DNA from: CAXBBB01 sp963815505
GTDB lineage: Bacteria; Bacteroidota; Rhodothermia; Rhodothermales; BA12
Reading direction: 5' to 3'
Assembly (NCBI GenBank): GCA_963815505.1
Contig: CAWFGU010000013.1
Span: 14,634 to 78,633, forward strand
DNA length: 64,000 nucleotides
The first letter of the stretch is position 1. Each line of letters starts with the position of its first letter. Shown piece by piece: positions 1-9,541 of this stretch. Below the pieces are notes generated by a model. It saw only the letters and a program-made list of their open reading frames with translations. It was not told the DNA's origin and searched no databases. The position numbers and the translations under genes were made by a program.

Positions 1-609
1 CTCGCCGCGCTCGCTTTCGCCACCGACGCATCCGGCACCAACGTGCTCGTCGCCAGCGGCATCAGCGAAGGCGGAGCGCCGACCGCGCGCGTCTACGTCC
101 GTCGATCAGGCGAAACAGGCTTCTCGGAAGTGGCAGACGCAGGCGTCCCCGCGACGTTCGGAGGTGCCGCCACGCTCAACGACCTGGACGGCGACGGCTT
201 GCTCGACCTGCTCCTCACCGGGTCGGTGGTCGGACCGCAGTTCATCGAGGGCACGACGACGCTGCTGATGGGCAACGCCGACGGCACATTCCGCCCCGGT
301 ACCCTGGCACTCCCCCAGATCGCCGGATCGGTCGCCGACGCAGCCGACCGCGACGGCGACGGCGACCTCGACCTGCTGATCGCTGGACTCGACGGAAGCC
401 CGATTGGTGGGCGTGGCACCTACTATGTCTACGATAACGACGGATCGGGCAACTTCACCCTCTTCGCTACCGGGCCAGCACCCTACGGCGGCGACGGTGC
501 CTGGATGGACCTCAACGGCAGCGGCGAACTCGACTTCGTGATTGCAGGCATCGCGTCCGGCGCAGCTGAGATCCGCTTTTACCGAGGCGTGGGCAGCAGT
601 TCGAACTAG
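1..609 (+). CDS. FG-GAP/VCBS repeat protein, C-terminal part
   Basis: The reading frame is open from the first base of the window, so the 5' end is missing and only the last 202 residues are seen. Three calcium-binding-type loops of the FG-GAP/VCBS family are visible: DLDGDGLLDLLLTG, DRDGDGDLDLLIAG and DLNGSGELDFVIAG, spaced as blades of a beta-propeller. Such proteins are exported and are usually surface or secreted in Bacteroidota. The protein ends shortly after the last blade, with no T9SS-type C-terminal sorting domain, unlike the two large secreted proteins at the other end of the window. The next gene is convergent and ends about 80 bases downstream. The family assignment is firm; a substrate or role cannot be given. 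Confidence 0.8.
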   Translation, partial: LAALAFATDASGTNVLVASGISEGGAPTARVYVRRSGETGFSEVADAGVPATFGGAATLNDLDGDGLLDLLLTGSVVGPQFIEGTTTLLMGNADGTFRPGTLALPQIAGSVADAADRDGDGDLDLLIAGLDGSPIGGRGTYYVYDNDGSGNFTLFATGPAPYGGDGAWMDLNGSGELDFVIAGIASGAAEIRFYRGVGSSSN

Positions 610-690
610 GTGGAGGGTTCAAGCCGCGTGACGGCATCCACTCAACCGCTCCGGGTTTGACGGATGCTCTTTCTCGCAGTTCGGAACAGG

Positions 691-2109
691 TCACACCAGC
701 GCCCCCGCAACCGCGAACAGAACGACGCTCACGCCTGCGATGGCCAATCCGTAGGGAAGCTGCGTGTTGACGTGGTCGACGTGGTCAGCGGCGGCGGCCA
801 TGCTGCTGATGATCGACGTATCCGAGAGCGGTGAGCAATAGTCGCCGAATACGCCGCCGGATAGGACGGCTCCAAGCATCAGAGCGGGCGATAACCCCAA
901 CGACTCGGCGACGGGCAGGGCGATGGGAACGAGGATCGCGAAGCCCGTCCACGACGAGCCCAGGGTGAACGAGACGAAACAGCCCAGCAGAAACACGACC
1001 GGGGCGACGAGCCAGCCCGGCAGGTCGTCGCCCATCAGGCTTGCTACGAATGGCCCGATTTCGAGTGCGCGCGACACTTGCCCCAGCGCAAACGCGAATA
1101 CGATCAGCAGCGTCACGCCGACCAGCCCCGCGCTGCCTTTGAGCACCAGATCGGTCGACTGCGACAGCGTCAGGATGCGGCGGCCAGGGAGCGCATAGAG
1201 GATCATCGCCGTACCGATGGCGAGACCGACGGCCCAGAGGACTGAAGTGGAGCCGGAGCCAGCGGCTAAGTCGCCGTCGCCCGTAATCCAGAGCCCTACG
1301 AAGACCGACGCGACGAGGACGAGAATCGGCAGGAACAGGTCGAGCGGGTTGCGCGGCGCATCGTCGACTGGAGGCAGGTGAGAGACTTCGTCGGACACGA
1401 GGGGGGTTGCGCCCGGGCGCAGCAGCTGGCCAGTCTCCCGGGCGCGGACTTCGGCTCTGCGCATCGGCCCGAAGCCCCAACCGGTGAGAGCGGTGAACAA
1501 GGCGAAGATCACGGTCCCCCACGCGAAGAAGTTGAACCCCAGCCCGGCGAAGAGCAGCCCGATGCTGTCGTCTTCGGCGACGCCCTGCGTCGCCAGCAGC
1601 CCCAGCACGTAGGCTCCCCAACCGTTGAGCGGGATCATCATACAGATCGGCGCGCTCGTGGCGTCGCAGTAGAATGCCAGCTTCTCGCGCGGCAGATTGA
1701 GTTTGTCGAAGAACGGACGGGCGACGGCGCCGGTTGTCAGGATCGTGATCGACGACTCGACGAAGATCGACAGGCCCACGAAAAACGCCAGCAACTCGGC
1801 TCCCCTACGCGTCTGCCCCCATCCTCTACGCTGCGCCCACGCGACGAAGCCAACGACGCCGCCCGATGCCTGAACCAGCGCGATCAGGCCGCCGACGAGC
1901 AGGCAGAAGAACACGATCCGCACGTTACCCGCATCGGCGAAGACAGCGACCATCTGATCGGCCAGTTCGCGCAGACCCAGCAGCGGGTTGCCGCCGACGA
2001 GGATCGTCGTGCCGAGCCACAGCCCGGCGAAGAGCGACAGGTAGACTTGCCGCGTCGTCAACGCGAGTCCAATGGCGAGAATGGGGGGCAGGAGGACAAT
2101 CCAGTCCAT
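691..2109 (-). CDS. NhaC-family Na+/H+ antiporter-like membrane transporter
   Basis: A 472-residue polytopic membrane protein, with the length and hydrophobic profile (about 11-12 helices) of the NhaC/ion-transporter superfamily. The N-terminus WIVLLPPILAIGLALTTRQ and the following FAGLWLG are typical of Bacteroidota Na+/H+ antiporter NhaC-type proteins. The central loop SDTSIISSMAAAADHVDHV near the C-terminus matches the conserved SDT...A.DH signature of this family. It is predicted to exchange Na+ (or an organic anion) against protons at the inner membrane. The start was placed at ATG 2109 because the mature-looking first helix begins there; an in-frame ATG at 2145 would add 12 residues, and the frame stays open further upstream without homology. 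It is divergent from the DUF2480 gene, sharing a 100-base intergenic region. Confidence 0.85.
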   Translation of the reverse strand: MDWIVLLPPILAIGLALTTRQVYLSLFAGLWLGTTILVGGNPLLGLRELADQMVAVFADAGNVRIVFFCLLVGGLIALVQASGGVVGFVAWAQRRGWGQTRRGAELLAFFVGLSIFVESSITILTTGAVARPFFDKLNLPREKLAFYCDATSAPICMMIPLNGWGAYVLGLLATQGVAEDDSIGLLFAGLGFNFFAWGTVIFALFTALTGWGFGPMRRAEVRARETGQLLRPGATPLVSDEVSHLPPVDDAPRNPLDLFLPILVLVASVFVGLWITGDGDLAAGSGSTSVLWAVGLAIGTAMILYALPGRRILTLSQSTDLVLKGSAGLVGVTLLIVFAFALGQVSRALEIGPFVASLMGDDLPGWLVAPVVFLLGCFVSFTLGSSWTGFAILVPIALPVAESLGLSPALMLGAVLSGGVFGDYCSPLSDTSIISSMAAAADHVDHVNTQLPYGLAIAGVSVVLFAVAGALV

Positions 2110-2209
2110 GATCAGCGAGGTGAGGGAGACGCGAAAAGTAGGCATTGGCGCGCGCTGCCGATCCGATAGTGAGAACGCGCGTTTCAATCGCAGACACCTA
2201 CGCCCCTCC

Positions 2210-2839
2210 ATGGACTTGCTGACCGACCTTCCACCTGCCCCCGTCACCAACCGCGTCGCCGAGAGCGCCATCGAAGTGTTCGACCTCGCCGGATTGTGGC
2301 ACGACGCTCCGATCGACGAGATCGACCTGGAGCCGTTTCTGTACAAGGGCTTGGTTTTGCGCGAGCGCGACTTCCGTGACCAGCTCAAGGCGTACGACTG
2401 GCAGCAGCACGCTGGCCACCACGTCGCCCTGTTTTGCTCGACGGACGCCATCGTCCCGACGTGGGCATGGATGCTCATCGGCAGCAAACTCGAAGGCGTC
2501 GCCGCTAGCGTCACGCACGGACATAGAGCCGACCTCAGCCGTGAGTTCTACGCCCGCGCCCTCGACCGCGTCGATTGGTCCGCTTACGACGACGCCATCG
2601 TCGTGATCAAAGGCTGCGGGTCCGCCGTCGTGCCTGCGAGTGCCTACGTCGAAGCCACGCAGCGCCTGATGCGCGTCGCCCGCAAATTGATGTACGGAGA
2701 GCCGTGCTCGTCCGTCCCGCTATGGCGCAAGCCCAAAGCCCAGCCTGCCATGCGCACGACGGCCCAGGTAACTGCGCTCAAACCGATACTCTTCGCGGCC
2801 GACGGCGACGCCTGCGACCCGGCTACCGGGCTGTGCTGA
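2210..2839 (+). CDS. DUF2480 family protein
   Basis: A 209-residue soluble protein matching DUF2480, a family of unknown function restricted mostly to Bacteroidota and relatives. Characteristic stretches are visible: NRVAESAIEVFDL at the N-terminus, LILRE-like LVLRERDFRDQLKAYDW, the block CSTDAIVPTWAWML, and the C-terminal KLMYGEPCSSVPLWRKPK. The conserved cysteines (CSTDA, GEPCSSVP, KGCGS) suggest a possible metal or redox role, but this is inference. The C-terminal ~25 residues after WRKPK have no counterpart in the family that I recall. The start was set at ATG 2210; no clear Shine-Dalgarno sequence precedes it, which is common in this phylum. This is one of the phylum markers used to place the window. 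Confidence 0.85.
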   Translation: MDLLTDLPPAPVTNRVAESAIEVFDLAGLWHDAPIDEIDLEPFLYKGLVLRERDFRDQLKAYDWQQHAGHHVALFCSTDAIVPTWAWMLIGSKLEGVAASVTHGHRADLSREFYARALDRVDWSAYDDAIVVIKGCGSAVVPASAYVEATQRLMRVARKLMYGEPCSSVPLWRKPKAQPAMRTTAQVTALKPILFAADGDACDPATGLC

Positions 2840-2985
2840 GCAGGATGCGGCGGAGCGGTGGGAAGGGCGATGGGAGTCGACGCGACTTTGGAGACCGCCA
2901 CGTCGCTGCGGTTCTCGCAACGACGAGAGGGGAAGAAGGGTAATCAAGGCAAAGAAGACCAGCGCAGCCACAGAGGAGACCCATC

Positions 2986-4620
2986 ATGCACGCCACCTAC
3001 TACGCCTACCACGCCCTCGTCAGCGAGTGGCAAGACCTGCTCGGCACGCGCCTGATCGACGCGTTCACTCAGCAGCGCGGCGAACTCACCCTTGCCTTTG
3101 AGGCAGCCGACACCGTTCATCGCGTCCAGATCGGCACCAAGCCCGTCTACCTGTTCCGCAGCGAAGGCTACACCCGCGCCAAACGCAACACCACGACCCT
3201 GTTCGAGACTATCCAGGGACTGATCGTGAAGGCTGTCCGCGTGGCGGATCGCGACCGCTTTGTATTCCTCGACCTGCGCAACGACAGCGGCACACCCATC
3301 GGAACGCTGTGGCTGATCCTGTTCGGATCGCGCGCCAATGTGCTGTGGACCAGAGACGGAGAGACCGTCGCCGAGGCGTTTCAGCACAGCGCCGATCTGG
3401 AGGGCGAATCGCTGCCGACCACTCGGCCCGCTCCTCTCCCCGCCAACGCCCATGAACTCTCCAGTCGCTGGAAAGGTGACGACCCCGCCCGCGCCCTACG
3501 CCGCGCGTGGCCGCTGTTCGACGACCTGCTCGTCCGAGAAGCGCTGCACCGTGCGGACTTCGACGGTGGCGCGCCCGACTGGCCCGCCCTCTTCGCCGCC
3601 TGCACCGACCTCCACGCCCATGCGCTCGTCGCCCAATCGCCCGGCATTCTGTGGCGAGGCGAGATTGCTCAAGCGTTGACGCTCGTGGCTCTCGAGCAGC
3701 CGATTTCCGGCCTGCGCTTGGAGCCGTTGCCGACCGTCGACCGAGCGAGTCAGGTATTTACGCGTCGGACGCTCGGGCAGGAGCGGTTTGCCGCGCGCTA
3801 CGACAAGCTGCACGGCAGGCTGAAACGCGCGTCCCACCAGGCCACGCGCCGCGTGGATCAGGTGCTCGAGGCGCTGAGCCAACCCTCGCGCGCGGATGAA
3901 CACGAAAGCGCGGGGCACCTGCTCATGGCGCAGCTGCACCGCGTCGACGCGCGAACCGATTCGGTCGAGCTGGACGATTTGTTCAGCGCAGACGGTGGAA
4001 CGCGCTTGATTGGGCTCGACCCCGCCCTATCGCCCGCTGCCAACGCCGAGCGCTACTACGCCCGTGCCCGAGCGTCGCGCCTGTCGCGTGCCTCATCCGA
4101 AGAACGGTTCGAGCGCTCCCACGACGAGGCTGAGCGGCTGTCCGCTACGCTCGCCGAGCTGGAGACGGTGCGTACGCTCGACGCGTTAGACGCCTTCGAG
4201 GCGGCGCATGGCGAGTGGGTCCGCCAGTCGACGCCCGATGCGCAGGCCGAGTCGCTGCCCTACCGCGTGTTCGAGATCGGCAGCGGCTACCAGGCTTGGG
4301 TCGGCAAAGGCGCGCATCAGAACGACAAGTTGACCCTTCACCACGCGCGCCCGTTCGACCTGTGGATGCACGCACGCGGAACGCCTGGATCGCACGTCAT
4401 CGTCCGCCTCAGAGGCCGCGACGACACGCCGCCGCCCATCGTGATGGAGCGCGCTGCTGCTCTCGCCGCGTGGTACAGTAAGCAGAGAGGGAGCAGCCTC
4501 GTGCCCGTCATCCACTCGCCCCGCAAGCACGTCCGCAAGCCGAAGGGCGCACCACCGGGATCGGTTCGGGTGCTGCGCGAGGAGACGCTGCTCGTCGCGC
4601 CGGGCGTGTGGAAGCCGTAG
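2986..4620 (+). CDS. NFACT-family (RqcH/FbpA-like) ribosome quality-control protein
   Basis: A 544-residue protein with the architecture of NFACT proteins (RqcH/Rqc2): an N-terminal NFACT-N module with VFLDLRNDSG in its core, a central helical/coiled region rich in Arg, Ala and Glu (about residues 270-410), and a C-terminal NFACT-R (DUF814) domain with the hallmark FDLWMHARGTPGSHVIV at about residues 453-470, followed by HSPRKHVRKPKGAPPGSV. RqcH-type proteins bind stalled 50S-peptidyl-tRNA complexes and direct C-terminal alanine tailing. In some firmicutes the same family was called a fibronectin-binding protein. The start ATG 2986 is supported by an AGGAGA Shine-Dalgarno sequence about 8 bases upstream. 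The family is clear; the tailing activity is inferred. Confidence 0.85.
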   Translation: MHATYYAYHALVSEWQDLLGTRLIDAFTQQRGELTLAFEAADTVHRVQIGTKPVYLFRSEGYTRAKRNTTTLFETIQGLIVKAVRVADRDRFVFLDLRNDSGTPIGTLWLILFGSRANVLWTRDGETVAEAFQHSADLEGESLPTTRPAPLPANAHELSSRWKGDDPARALRRAWPLFDDLLVREALHRADFDGGAPDWPALFAACTDLHAHALVAQSPGILWRGEIAQALTLVALEQPISGLRLEPLPTVDRASQVFTRRTLGQERFAARYDKLHGRLKRASHQATRRVDQVLEALSQPSRADEHESAGHLLMAQLHRVDARTDSVELDDLFSADGGTRLIGLDPALSPAANAERYYARARASRLSRASSEERFERSHDEAERLSATLAELETVRTLDALDAFEAAHGEWVRQSTPDAQAESLPYRVFEIGSGYQAWVGKGAHQNDKLTLHHARPFDLWMHARGTPGSHVIVRLRGRDDTPPPIVMERAAALAAWYSKQRGSSLVPVIHSPRKHVRKPKGAPPGSVRVLREETLLVAPGVWKP

Positions 4621-4696
4621 CGGAGGGTGCGCGCAACGTCGGCACAGTTGGGGAAAGCCGATTGGTTGTATTCTGCTCTATCCAAACGCCTCGCCC

Positions 4697-6091
4697 ATGC
4701 CCCGCCTGACCTTCTGGGGAGCCGCACAGACTGTGACCGGCTCCAAACACCTGCTCGACCTCGCCAACGGAAGCCGCTTACTTCTCGACTGCGGCCTGTT
4801 TCAAGGGCGTGGAGGCGAGAGCCGGAACGAACAGTTCGGCTTCAAAGCCGACACCATCGACGCCGTCGTCCTCTCGCACGCGCACATCGACCACATCGGC
4901 CTGCTGCCCAAGTTGTGGAAGGAGGGCTTCCGGGGGCGTGTCTATTGCACGCACGCCACACGCGATTTGGCTGCTCTGCTGCTGCTCGACAGCGCGCACA
5001 TCCAGGAGAAGGACGTCTACTACTACAACAAGCGGCGCGTCAGCCGAGGGCAGGAGCCAGTCGACCCGCTCTACGAAACCGAGCACGCCGAGGAAGTCCT
5101 CAAGCTGTTCGTCAGCCTCAACTATCGCCAGCCGTTCGAGCCCGTCCCGGGCGTGACCGTTCACTTCCGTGACGCCGGACACATCCTCGGATCGGCCAGC
5201 GTCAACTTGTCGATTAGGGAAGAAGGCCGCACCGTCACGCTCGGCTTCACGGGCGACGTGGGCAATCCGGGCCGACCGATCCTGCGCGATCCCGAGCCGA
5301 TGGCCGACTGCGACTACGTCATCAGCGAGAGCACGTACGGCGGCAAAACGCATGCTCCGAGCAGCGAGAGCAAGGAAGCCCTGCGCGAAATCATCGCCCG
5401 TACGGCCCAACGCGGCGGTAAAGTCATCATCCCGTCGTTCGCCGTCGGACGGACGCAAGAGATCGTCTACGCGCTCGACCAACTCGCCAACGAAGGGAAT
5501 TTGCCCGACATCCCGATGTACGTCGACAGCCCACTCGCCGTCAACGCGACGAGCGTGTTTCTGTCGCACCCCGAGTGCTTCGACGCCGAACTCAACGAGT
5601 ACATGCGGACCGATCCCAACCCGTTTGGCTGGGACCGCTTGCAGTACATCCGCAAGGCCGAAGGGTCGAAAGAACTCAACGAGCGGACCGACCCGATGGT
5701 CATCATCTCGGCCAGCGGCATGGCGACGGCGGGACGCATCGTCCACCACCTGCGCAACAACGTCGAGAACCCCAAGACGACCGTGATGATGGTCGGCTAT
5801 TGCGCCGAAGGCACGACCGGCCGCGACCTGATCGAAGGCGACAAGACGATCAAGCTCTTCGGCGACGAGTTCGAAGTCAACGCCGAGGTCGAAGTGATGA
5901 ACAGCTTCTCGGCCCACGCCGACGAGCCCGGCATGGTCGATTTTCTTTCGCATCTCGACCAAAAGAAGCTACGCCAGACCTTTCTCGTCCACGGCGACAA
6001 GGAGCGGGCCGAAAAGCTCAAGTCGGCGCTCAAACGGAAAGACTGGGGCGAGGTCATCATCCCAGCGCATGGCCAGTCGTTCGACCTGTAG
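4697..6091 (+). CDS. Beta-CASP metallo-beta-lactamase fold ribonuclease
   Basis: A 464-residue beta-CASP nuclease of the metallo-beta-lactamase superfamily (CPSF73/YsdB-like). The zinc-binding motifs appear in order: SHAHIDHIG at residues 59-67, DAGHILGSAS, FTGDVG near residue 183, the beta-CASP segment with SESTYGG, PSFAVGRTQE and SASGMATAGR, then FSAHADEPG near 404 and the final VHGDKE near 430. All expected His and Asp ligands are present. The family processes RNA ends or degrades RNA in the cytoplasm. Length is normal. The gene follows the NFACT gene by 76 bases on the same strand, and both concern RNA/translation quality control, so co-transcription is plausible. Confidence 0.9.
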   Translation: MPRLTFWGAAQTVTGSKHLLDLANGSRLLLDCGLFQGRGGESRNEQFGFKADTIDAVVLSHAHIDHIGLLPKLWKEGFRGRVYCTHATRDLAALLLLDSAHIQEKDVYYYNKRRVSRGQEPVDPLYETEHAEEVLKLFVSLNYRQPFEPVPGVTVHFRDAGHILGSASVNLSIREEGRTVTLGFTGDVGNPGRPILRDPEPMADCDYVISESTYGGKTHAPSSESKEALREIIARTAQRGGKVIIPSFAVGRTQEIVYALDQLANEGNLPDIPMYVDSPLAVNATSVFLSHPECFDAELNEYMRTDPNPFGWDRLQYIRKAEGSKELNERTDPMVIISASGMATAGRIVHHLRNNVENPKTTVMMVGYCAEGTTGRDLIEGDKTIKLFGDEFEVNAEVEVMNSFSAHADEPGMVDFLSHLDQKKLRQTFLVHGDKERAEKLKSALKRKDWGEVIIPAHGQSFDL

Positions 6092-6116
6092 CGCCGCGCG
6101 ATTTACACGCTCTTCG

Positions 6117-6148
6117 TTGCCTGGCTACGTCGGCCCGCGCTATATTTG
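6117..6148 (+). promoter_or_regulatory. Bacteroidetes-type promoter of tRNA-Ser
   Basis: TTG (6117-6119), 21 bases, then TATATTTG (6141-6148). This fits the Bacteroidetes housekeeping sigma consensus TTTG / TAnnTTTG. It lies 27 bases before the mature tRNA 5' end, leaving room for a short leader removed by RNase P. Confidence 0.6.
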
Positions 6149-6175
6149 CCGTCCGATTGGCCTCGTGCCTTGCTT

Positions 6176-6263
6176 GGAGGAGTGGGTGAGTGGCTGAAAC
6201 CAGCACTTTGCTAAAGTGCCGTGCGCCTAAAGCGTACCGGGGGTTCGAATCCCCCCTCCTCCG
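6176..6263 (+). tRNA. tRNA-Ser(GCU)
   Basis: An 88-base class II tRNA. The acceptor stem GGAGGAG (6176-6182) pairs with CTCCTCC (6256-6262). The anticodon stem GCACT/AGTGC encloses the loop TTGCTAA, giving anticodon GCT, which reads serine codons AGC and AGU. A long variable arm typical of tRNA-Ser follows, then the T arm with GGTTCGAATCC. The discriminator is G, as expected for serine. The CCA end is not encoded (next bases CAC), so it must be added by CCA transferase. It is flanked by a clear promoter and a hairpin terminator, and stands alone rather than in a tRNA cluster. Confidence 0.95.
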
Positions 6264-6268
6264 CACGA

Positions 6269-6305
6269 AAACGCCGCCTCAGACAACAGTCCGAGGCGGC
6301 GTTTC
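6269..6305. terminator. Bidirectional hairpin terminator
   Basis: A 12-bp stem AAACGCCGCCTC / GAGGCGGCGTTT around a 12-base loop. T runs follow on both strands (GTTTC on plus, GTTTTC on minus). It sits between tRNA-Ser (plus) and a convergent lipoprotein gene (minus) and can serve both. Confidence 0.8.
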
Positions 6306-6322
6306 AACGTCATGGATATCCG

Positions 6323-6940
6323 TCAGTTGATCGTGACGGGGAACGTGAAGTCGACGTCGTTCTCGACGACGCCCGCACGCTCGGCCGCCGTGGCGGTGTC
6401 GTTTTGCTTGTCGGCGGGCAGATTGGCGTCCTCCTCGTAGTGGCGCAACTTGACGCGGAACGTGCCCGAGTCGCCCGAACCTCCGGTGACGGCGAGCCGG
6501 AACGTGAGGCCCAACGGATCGCCGTTGGTGTCGAGGCTGAGATTGGAGACGACGATGTTGTCGCTCACCCCCCCTTCAGGTGTGTAAAAAAAGCGATGCA
6601 CCAGAGATTCCTCCTCGATCTCGGCCGTGATGCTTTCGGGCGGCGTCTCCAGCGTGTTCTGGAGGTCGACACTGACGTCGTAGGTCGTGCCGCTCACGAG
6701 ATTGAGCGTGGCAGCGTTTTGCAGCACACCCGCTTCGTCGAAGTTGGCGTCAGCCGTAATGGCGGCTCCACCGCTCTGAGGCGTCAGCGTCATGCGGACG
6801 AGCGTGATGACTTCTTCTTCGCCCGCGCCCTCGTCCTCGTCGGGATCGTTGCTGTCGCAGGCGGTGAGCAGGAGGAGTCCGGCCAGCAGGGGCAGGAAGG
6901 CAAGGCGGCGCAGCGCGCGGAGGGAATCGGTGGTACGCAT
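6323..6940 (-). CDS. Lipoprotein downstream of TonB receptor, unknown family
   Basis: A 205-residue predicted lipoprotein. It has a basic start (MRTTDSLRALRR), a hydrophobic segment and the lipobox LLLTAC, followed by an acidic linker DSNDPDEDEG. The rest looks like one or two beta-sandwich domains (LTPQSGGAAITADANF..., FRLAVTGGSGDSGTFRVKLRH). It starts 88 bases after the TonB-dependent receptor stop, on the same strand, so it is probably the distal gene of a receptor operon. In Bacteroidota such receptor-linked lipoproteins often bind the transported ligand at the cell surface; this role is inferred from context only. A bidirectional terminator lies just downstream. Confidence 0.75.
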   Translation of the reverse strand: MRTTDSLRALRRLAFLPLLAGLLLLTACDSNDPDEDEGAGEEEVITLVRMTLTPQSGGAAITADANFDEAGVLQNAATLNLVSGTTYDVSVDLQNTLETPPESITAEIEEESLVHRFFYTPEGGVSDNIVVSNLSLDTNGDPLGLTFRLAVTGGSGDSGTFRVKLRHYEEDANLPADKQNDTATAAERAGVVENDVDFTFPVTIN

Positions 6941-7028
6941 GGGTATGGGGTTGCGTGGTTGGGGTTGACGAGTGAGTCGAACGACTCGCAGGAACGATCC
7001 GAGAATCGGCCCTGCGGGTCGTTCGGAG

Positions 7029-9411
7029 TCAGTCGTGGTGGTCGCCGCGGCCGAGCGGCACGTCGACGCGCAGGGCGACGTTGCGGCCGGTATCGTGAGC
7101 GAACAGGCGGTAGCGGCTCAACGCGTCGCGGTAAGACGTATCGAGCAGGTTGTCGACGCCGAGGCTGACGCGGATTGGGCGGCGGCTGCCCAGAACTAGG
7201 TCGGTTTGCACTCGGGCACCCAGGAGCGTGTAGGCGGGCGGTGGTTCGGCGTAGCCCAGCGCCACGGTCGCACCGGTTTCGTCAAGGGTCGTCGGGAATC
7301 GGTCTTGCCGCCGGACGTGCGTTACCTCGACCGTCGCCGAAGGACCTCGCAGCATCGCTGCGTCGGGCAGCGCGTAGCCGAGCGACAGGCGCACGCGATC
7401 GGACGGCATCTCGAACAGCGGCTGATCCAGCCCTCGGTCGGTCCCCCGCACGAGAGCAAACGCACCGCCCACCGTAAACCGCGACACGTCGACTTCCAGC
7501 CCGCCATCGGCACCGACGAGAATGGCTTCGGTCTGCTCATGAGCGAAAGCGGGAAAGACACCGCGCACAGTCGTGACGACGCGCCCCTGAGGCAGCAGCA
7601 GCAGATAATTGTCGATTCTGTTGGCATAGACGCTCGCCTCGCCGCGCACGCTGACCGATTGGTGGCGGAGCGTCGCGTCGAGGCCGTAACTGCGTTCGGG
7701 GTTCAGATCCGCATTTCCAAACTCGAATTGCCCTGTCCCATGATGGACGCCGTAGCTGAACAACTCGTTTGGGCCAGGCGGACGCCACGCAAGCGATGCG
7801 TTTCCGGCGATCGACCAGGACGGAGCGAACCGCCACAGCGCTCCAGCCGCTGCGCTCAGGCCGCTCCACGTTCGGTCGGTCCGCACGAAGTCGCCGCGTC
7901 CGCCAGCCTCACGCGGATGGGCAATCAAATCGTGGACTTCCCATCTCAGGCCCGCCTCGAGCGTGACCGCACTGCGCGTCCACAGACCACGCCCAAAATG
8001 CGCCGCCGGACACCATCCGGCTGTTGGGAACGAGGTAACCGACGTCGTTGGTGTTGCCCTGCGTCTCGCCCGAAAGCCCGACGGTCCACAGCGCGTCACC
8101 GCCTGCCAGTCCGACCGGACGGTGACGGTAGACGGCGTCCAGCGTGTGCGTGCGCAGCGTCAGATCGATCTGAGGACGAGCGAGCGGATCACGTCCGGCG
8201 ATACGATCGGCGTCGAACTCGCGGCGTCGGTTCTGCTGATAGCCGTATTGGACCTGCGCGCTCGCGCCCTGCGGCAACGCACGACGGAGGCGAAAAGCAG
8301 CCAGGTCGTGCGCGACGACCTGCTTGGGCGCGTCGATGGTGTAGCCGAAGGAGTAGTCGACATTGGGGCGCCCCTTCGCGAGCACGTCTTCGAGCGCGGC
8401 GAACGTGTTGAAGTGTGAGCCCCTGTAGATGCCGAGATCGGTTCGGTAGGCGCTAGCGTGCGCCTCGGCCTCCCATCCGCCTCTGACGTAGGCTGCCGCC
8501 ACTTCGCCCGCACGCTCGAAAAACGCCGTGTTGCCTAGCACGTAGTCGGGCGTCCGCGCGTCTCCCGCGCGTCGCAGGCTCACTTGTGCCCGGACGCCCA
8601 GGCCAGGAACTGCCTCCGATGCACCCTCGACTGCGGCCGTGCCCGCCACCTGCTCGCTGTTCGAGAACGCATTGAGCGCGACGCGTCCACCCCAACCCGG
8701 AGTCGTCGGAAGCGCTGCGTCTTCGAGCCGCACGACGCCGCCGATGGCACCCGCCCCATACTCGACGCCCGCCGCGCCCCGGACGATCTCGACACGCGCC
8801 GGAGCGAATGGGTCCACTTCGGGCGCGTGCTCGGCGCCCCACTGCTGCCCCTGCATCACGATTCCACTACGCACGATCACGACGCGATCCGAGTGGAGAC
8901 CGCGGATGACCGGTTTGCTGATACTCGGCCCAGTCGCCAAGCTCGCTACACCAGGCACCCGGTCTAGCGTAGCTCCAAGCGTCTGCCCCCGCACGTCGGC
9001 CAGTTCAGCAGCGTCCAGCCGCGCGACGGACTGCGCACTCCGCTCGAGCGCTTCCGTCATCGCATCTTCGGTCACGACGACCTCACCCGCCTCGTCCACT
9101 TCGGCCACCATCTCGAACCGGGCCGTCGCATCGCCTAGCCGCAGATCGACCAAGCGCCGAACTGCCACAAAGCCGACGAAGCGCACTTCGACCGTCAGCG
9201 TGTCCGAAGGGAGACGAGACAAGCGAAATCGCCCGTCCGATTCCACCGCCGCGCCGACTCCGAGGCGCGGAGCAGTGACGGTAGCACCCGGCAGCGGTGC
9301 CTCATCGGACGCAATGACGACGCCCGAGAGCGTGCGAACAGGAGTTTGTGCAGACGCTCCGAGAGGAACGCAGGCCGCGCACAAGACGGCCAGGAAAGAG
9401 AGTAAGCGCAT
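7029..9411 (-). CDS. TonB-dependent receptor (one-base frameshift in the sequence)
   Basis: An outer-membrane receptor of about 793 residues when read across an apparent extra base. Signal peptide MRLLSFLAVLCAACVPLGASA, then a carboxypeptidase-D-regulatory-like domain (SGVVIASDEAPLPGATV...), a plug domain (residues about 115-230, with PVIRGLHSDRVVIV and GQQWGAEHAPEVDPF), then the beta-barrel, ending before the acidic/His terminus. The GQQWG..HAPE.DPF plug signature is shared with Bacteroidota receptors placed near metal (Zn/Cu-type) uptake genes. The frame breaks at a TTTT run (plus-strand AAAA, 7995-7998): deleting one base turns GGAFWAW... into GGAFGRGLWTRSAVTLEAG and the frame then runs to the stop at 7029. 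Total length is 3n+1, consistent with one inserted base. It is preceded by a His-rich small protein and followed by a lipoprotein. Confidence 0.88.
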
Positions 9412-9541
9412 CGAACGATCTGGACCCGAACGCCTCGGTCGGAGGCATCGGCGGCGAGACTACACGCGCCTAGCAGTCTAACCTAAATCAGACCCGGCGC
9501 GCACTTCGTCGGCACACACCTGAAATCGGCTCGGCGCGGAC

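Noticed and set aside
1378..2169. A plus-strand frame of 263 codons opposite the NhaC-like transporter
   Set aside because: Its translation is Arg/Asp/Glu/Gln-rich antisense text with no domain; the minus strand carries the transporter.
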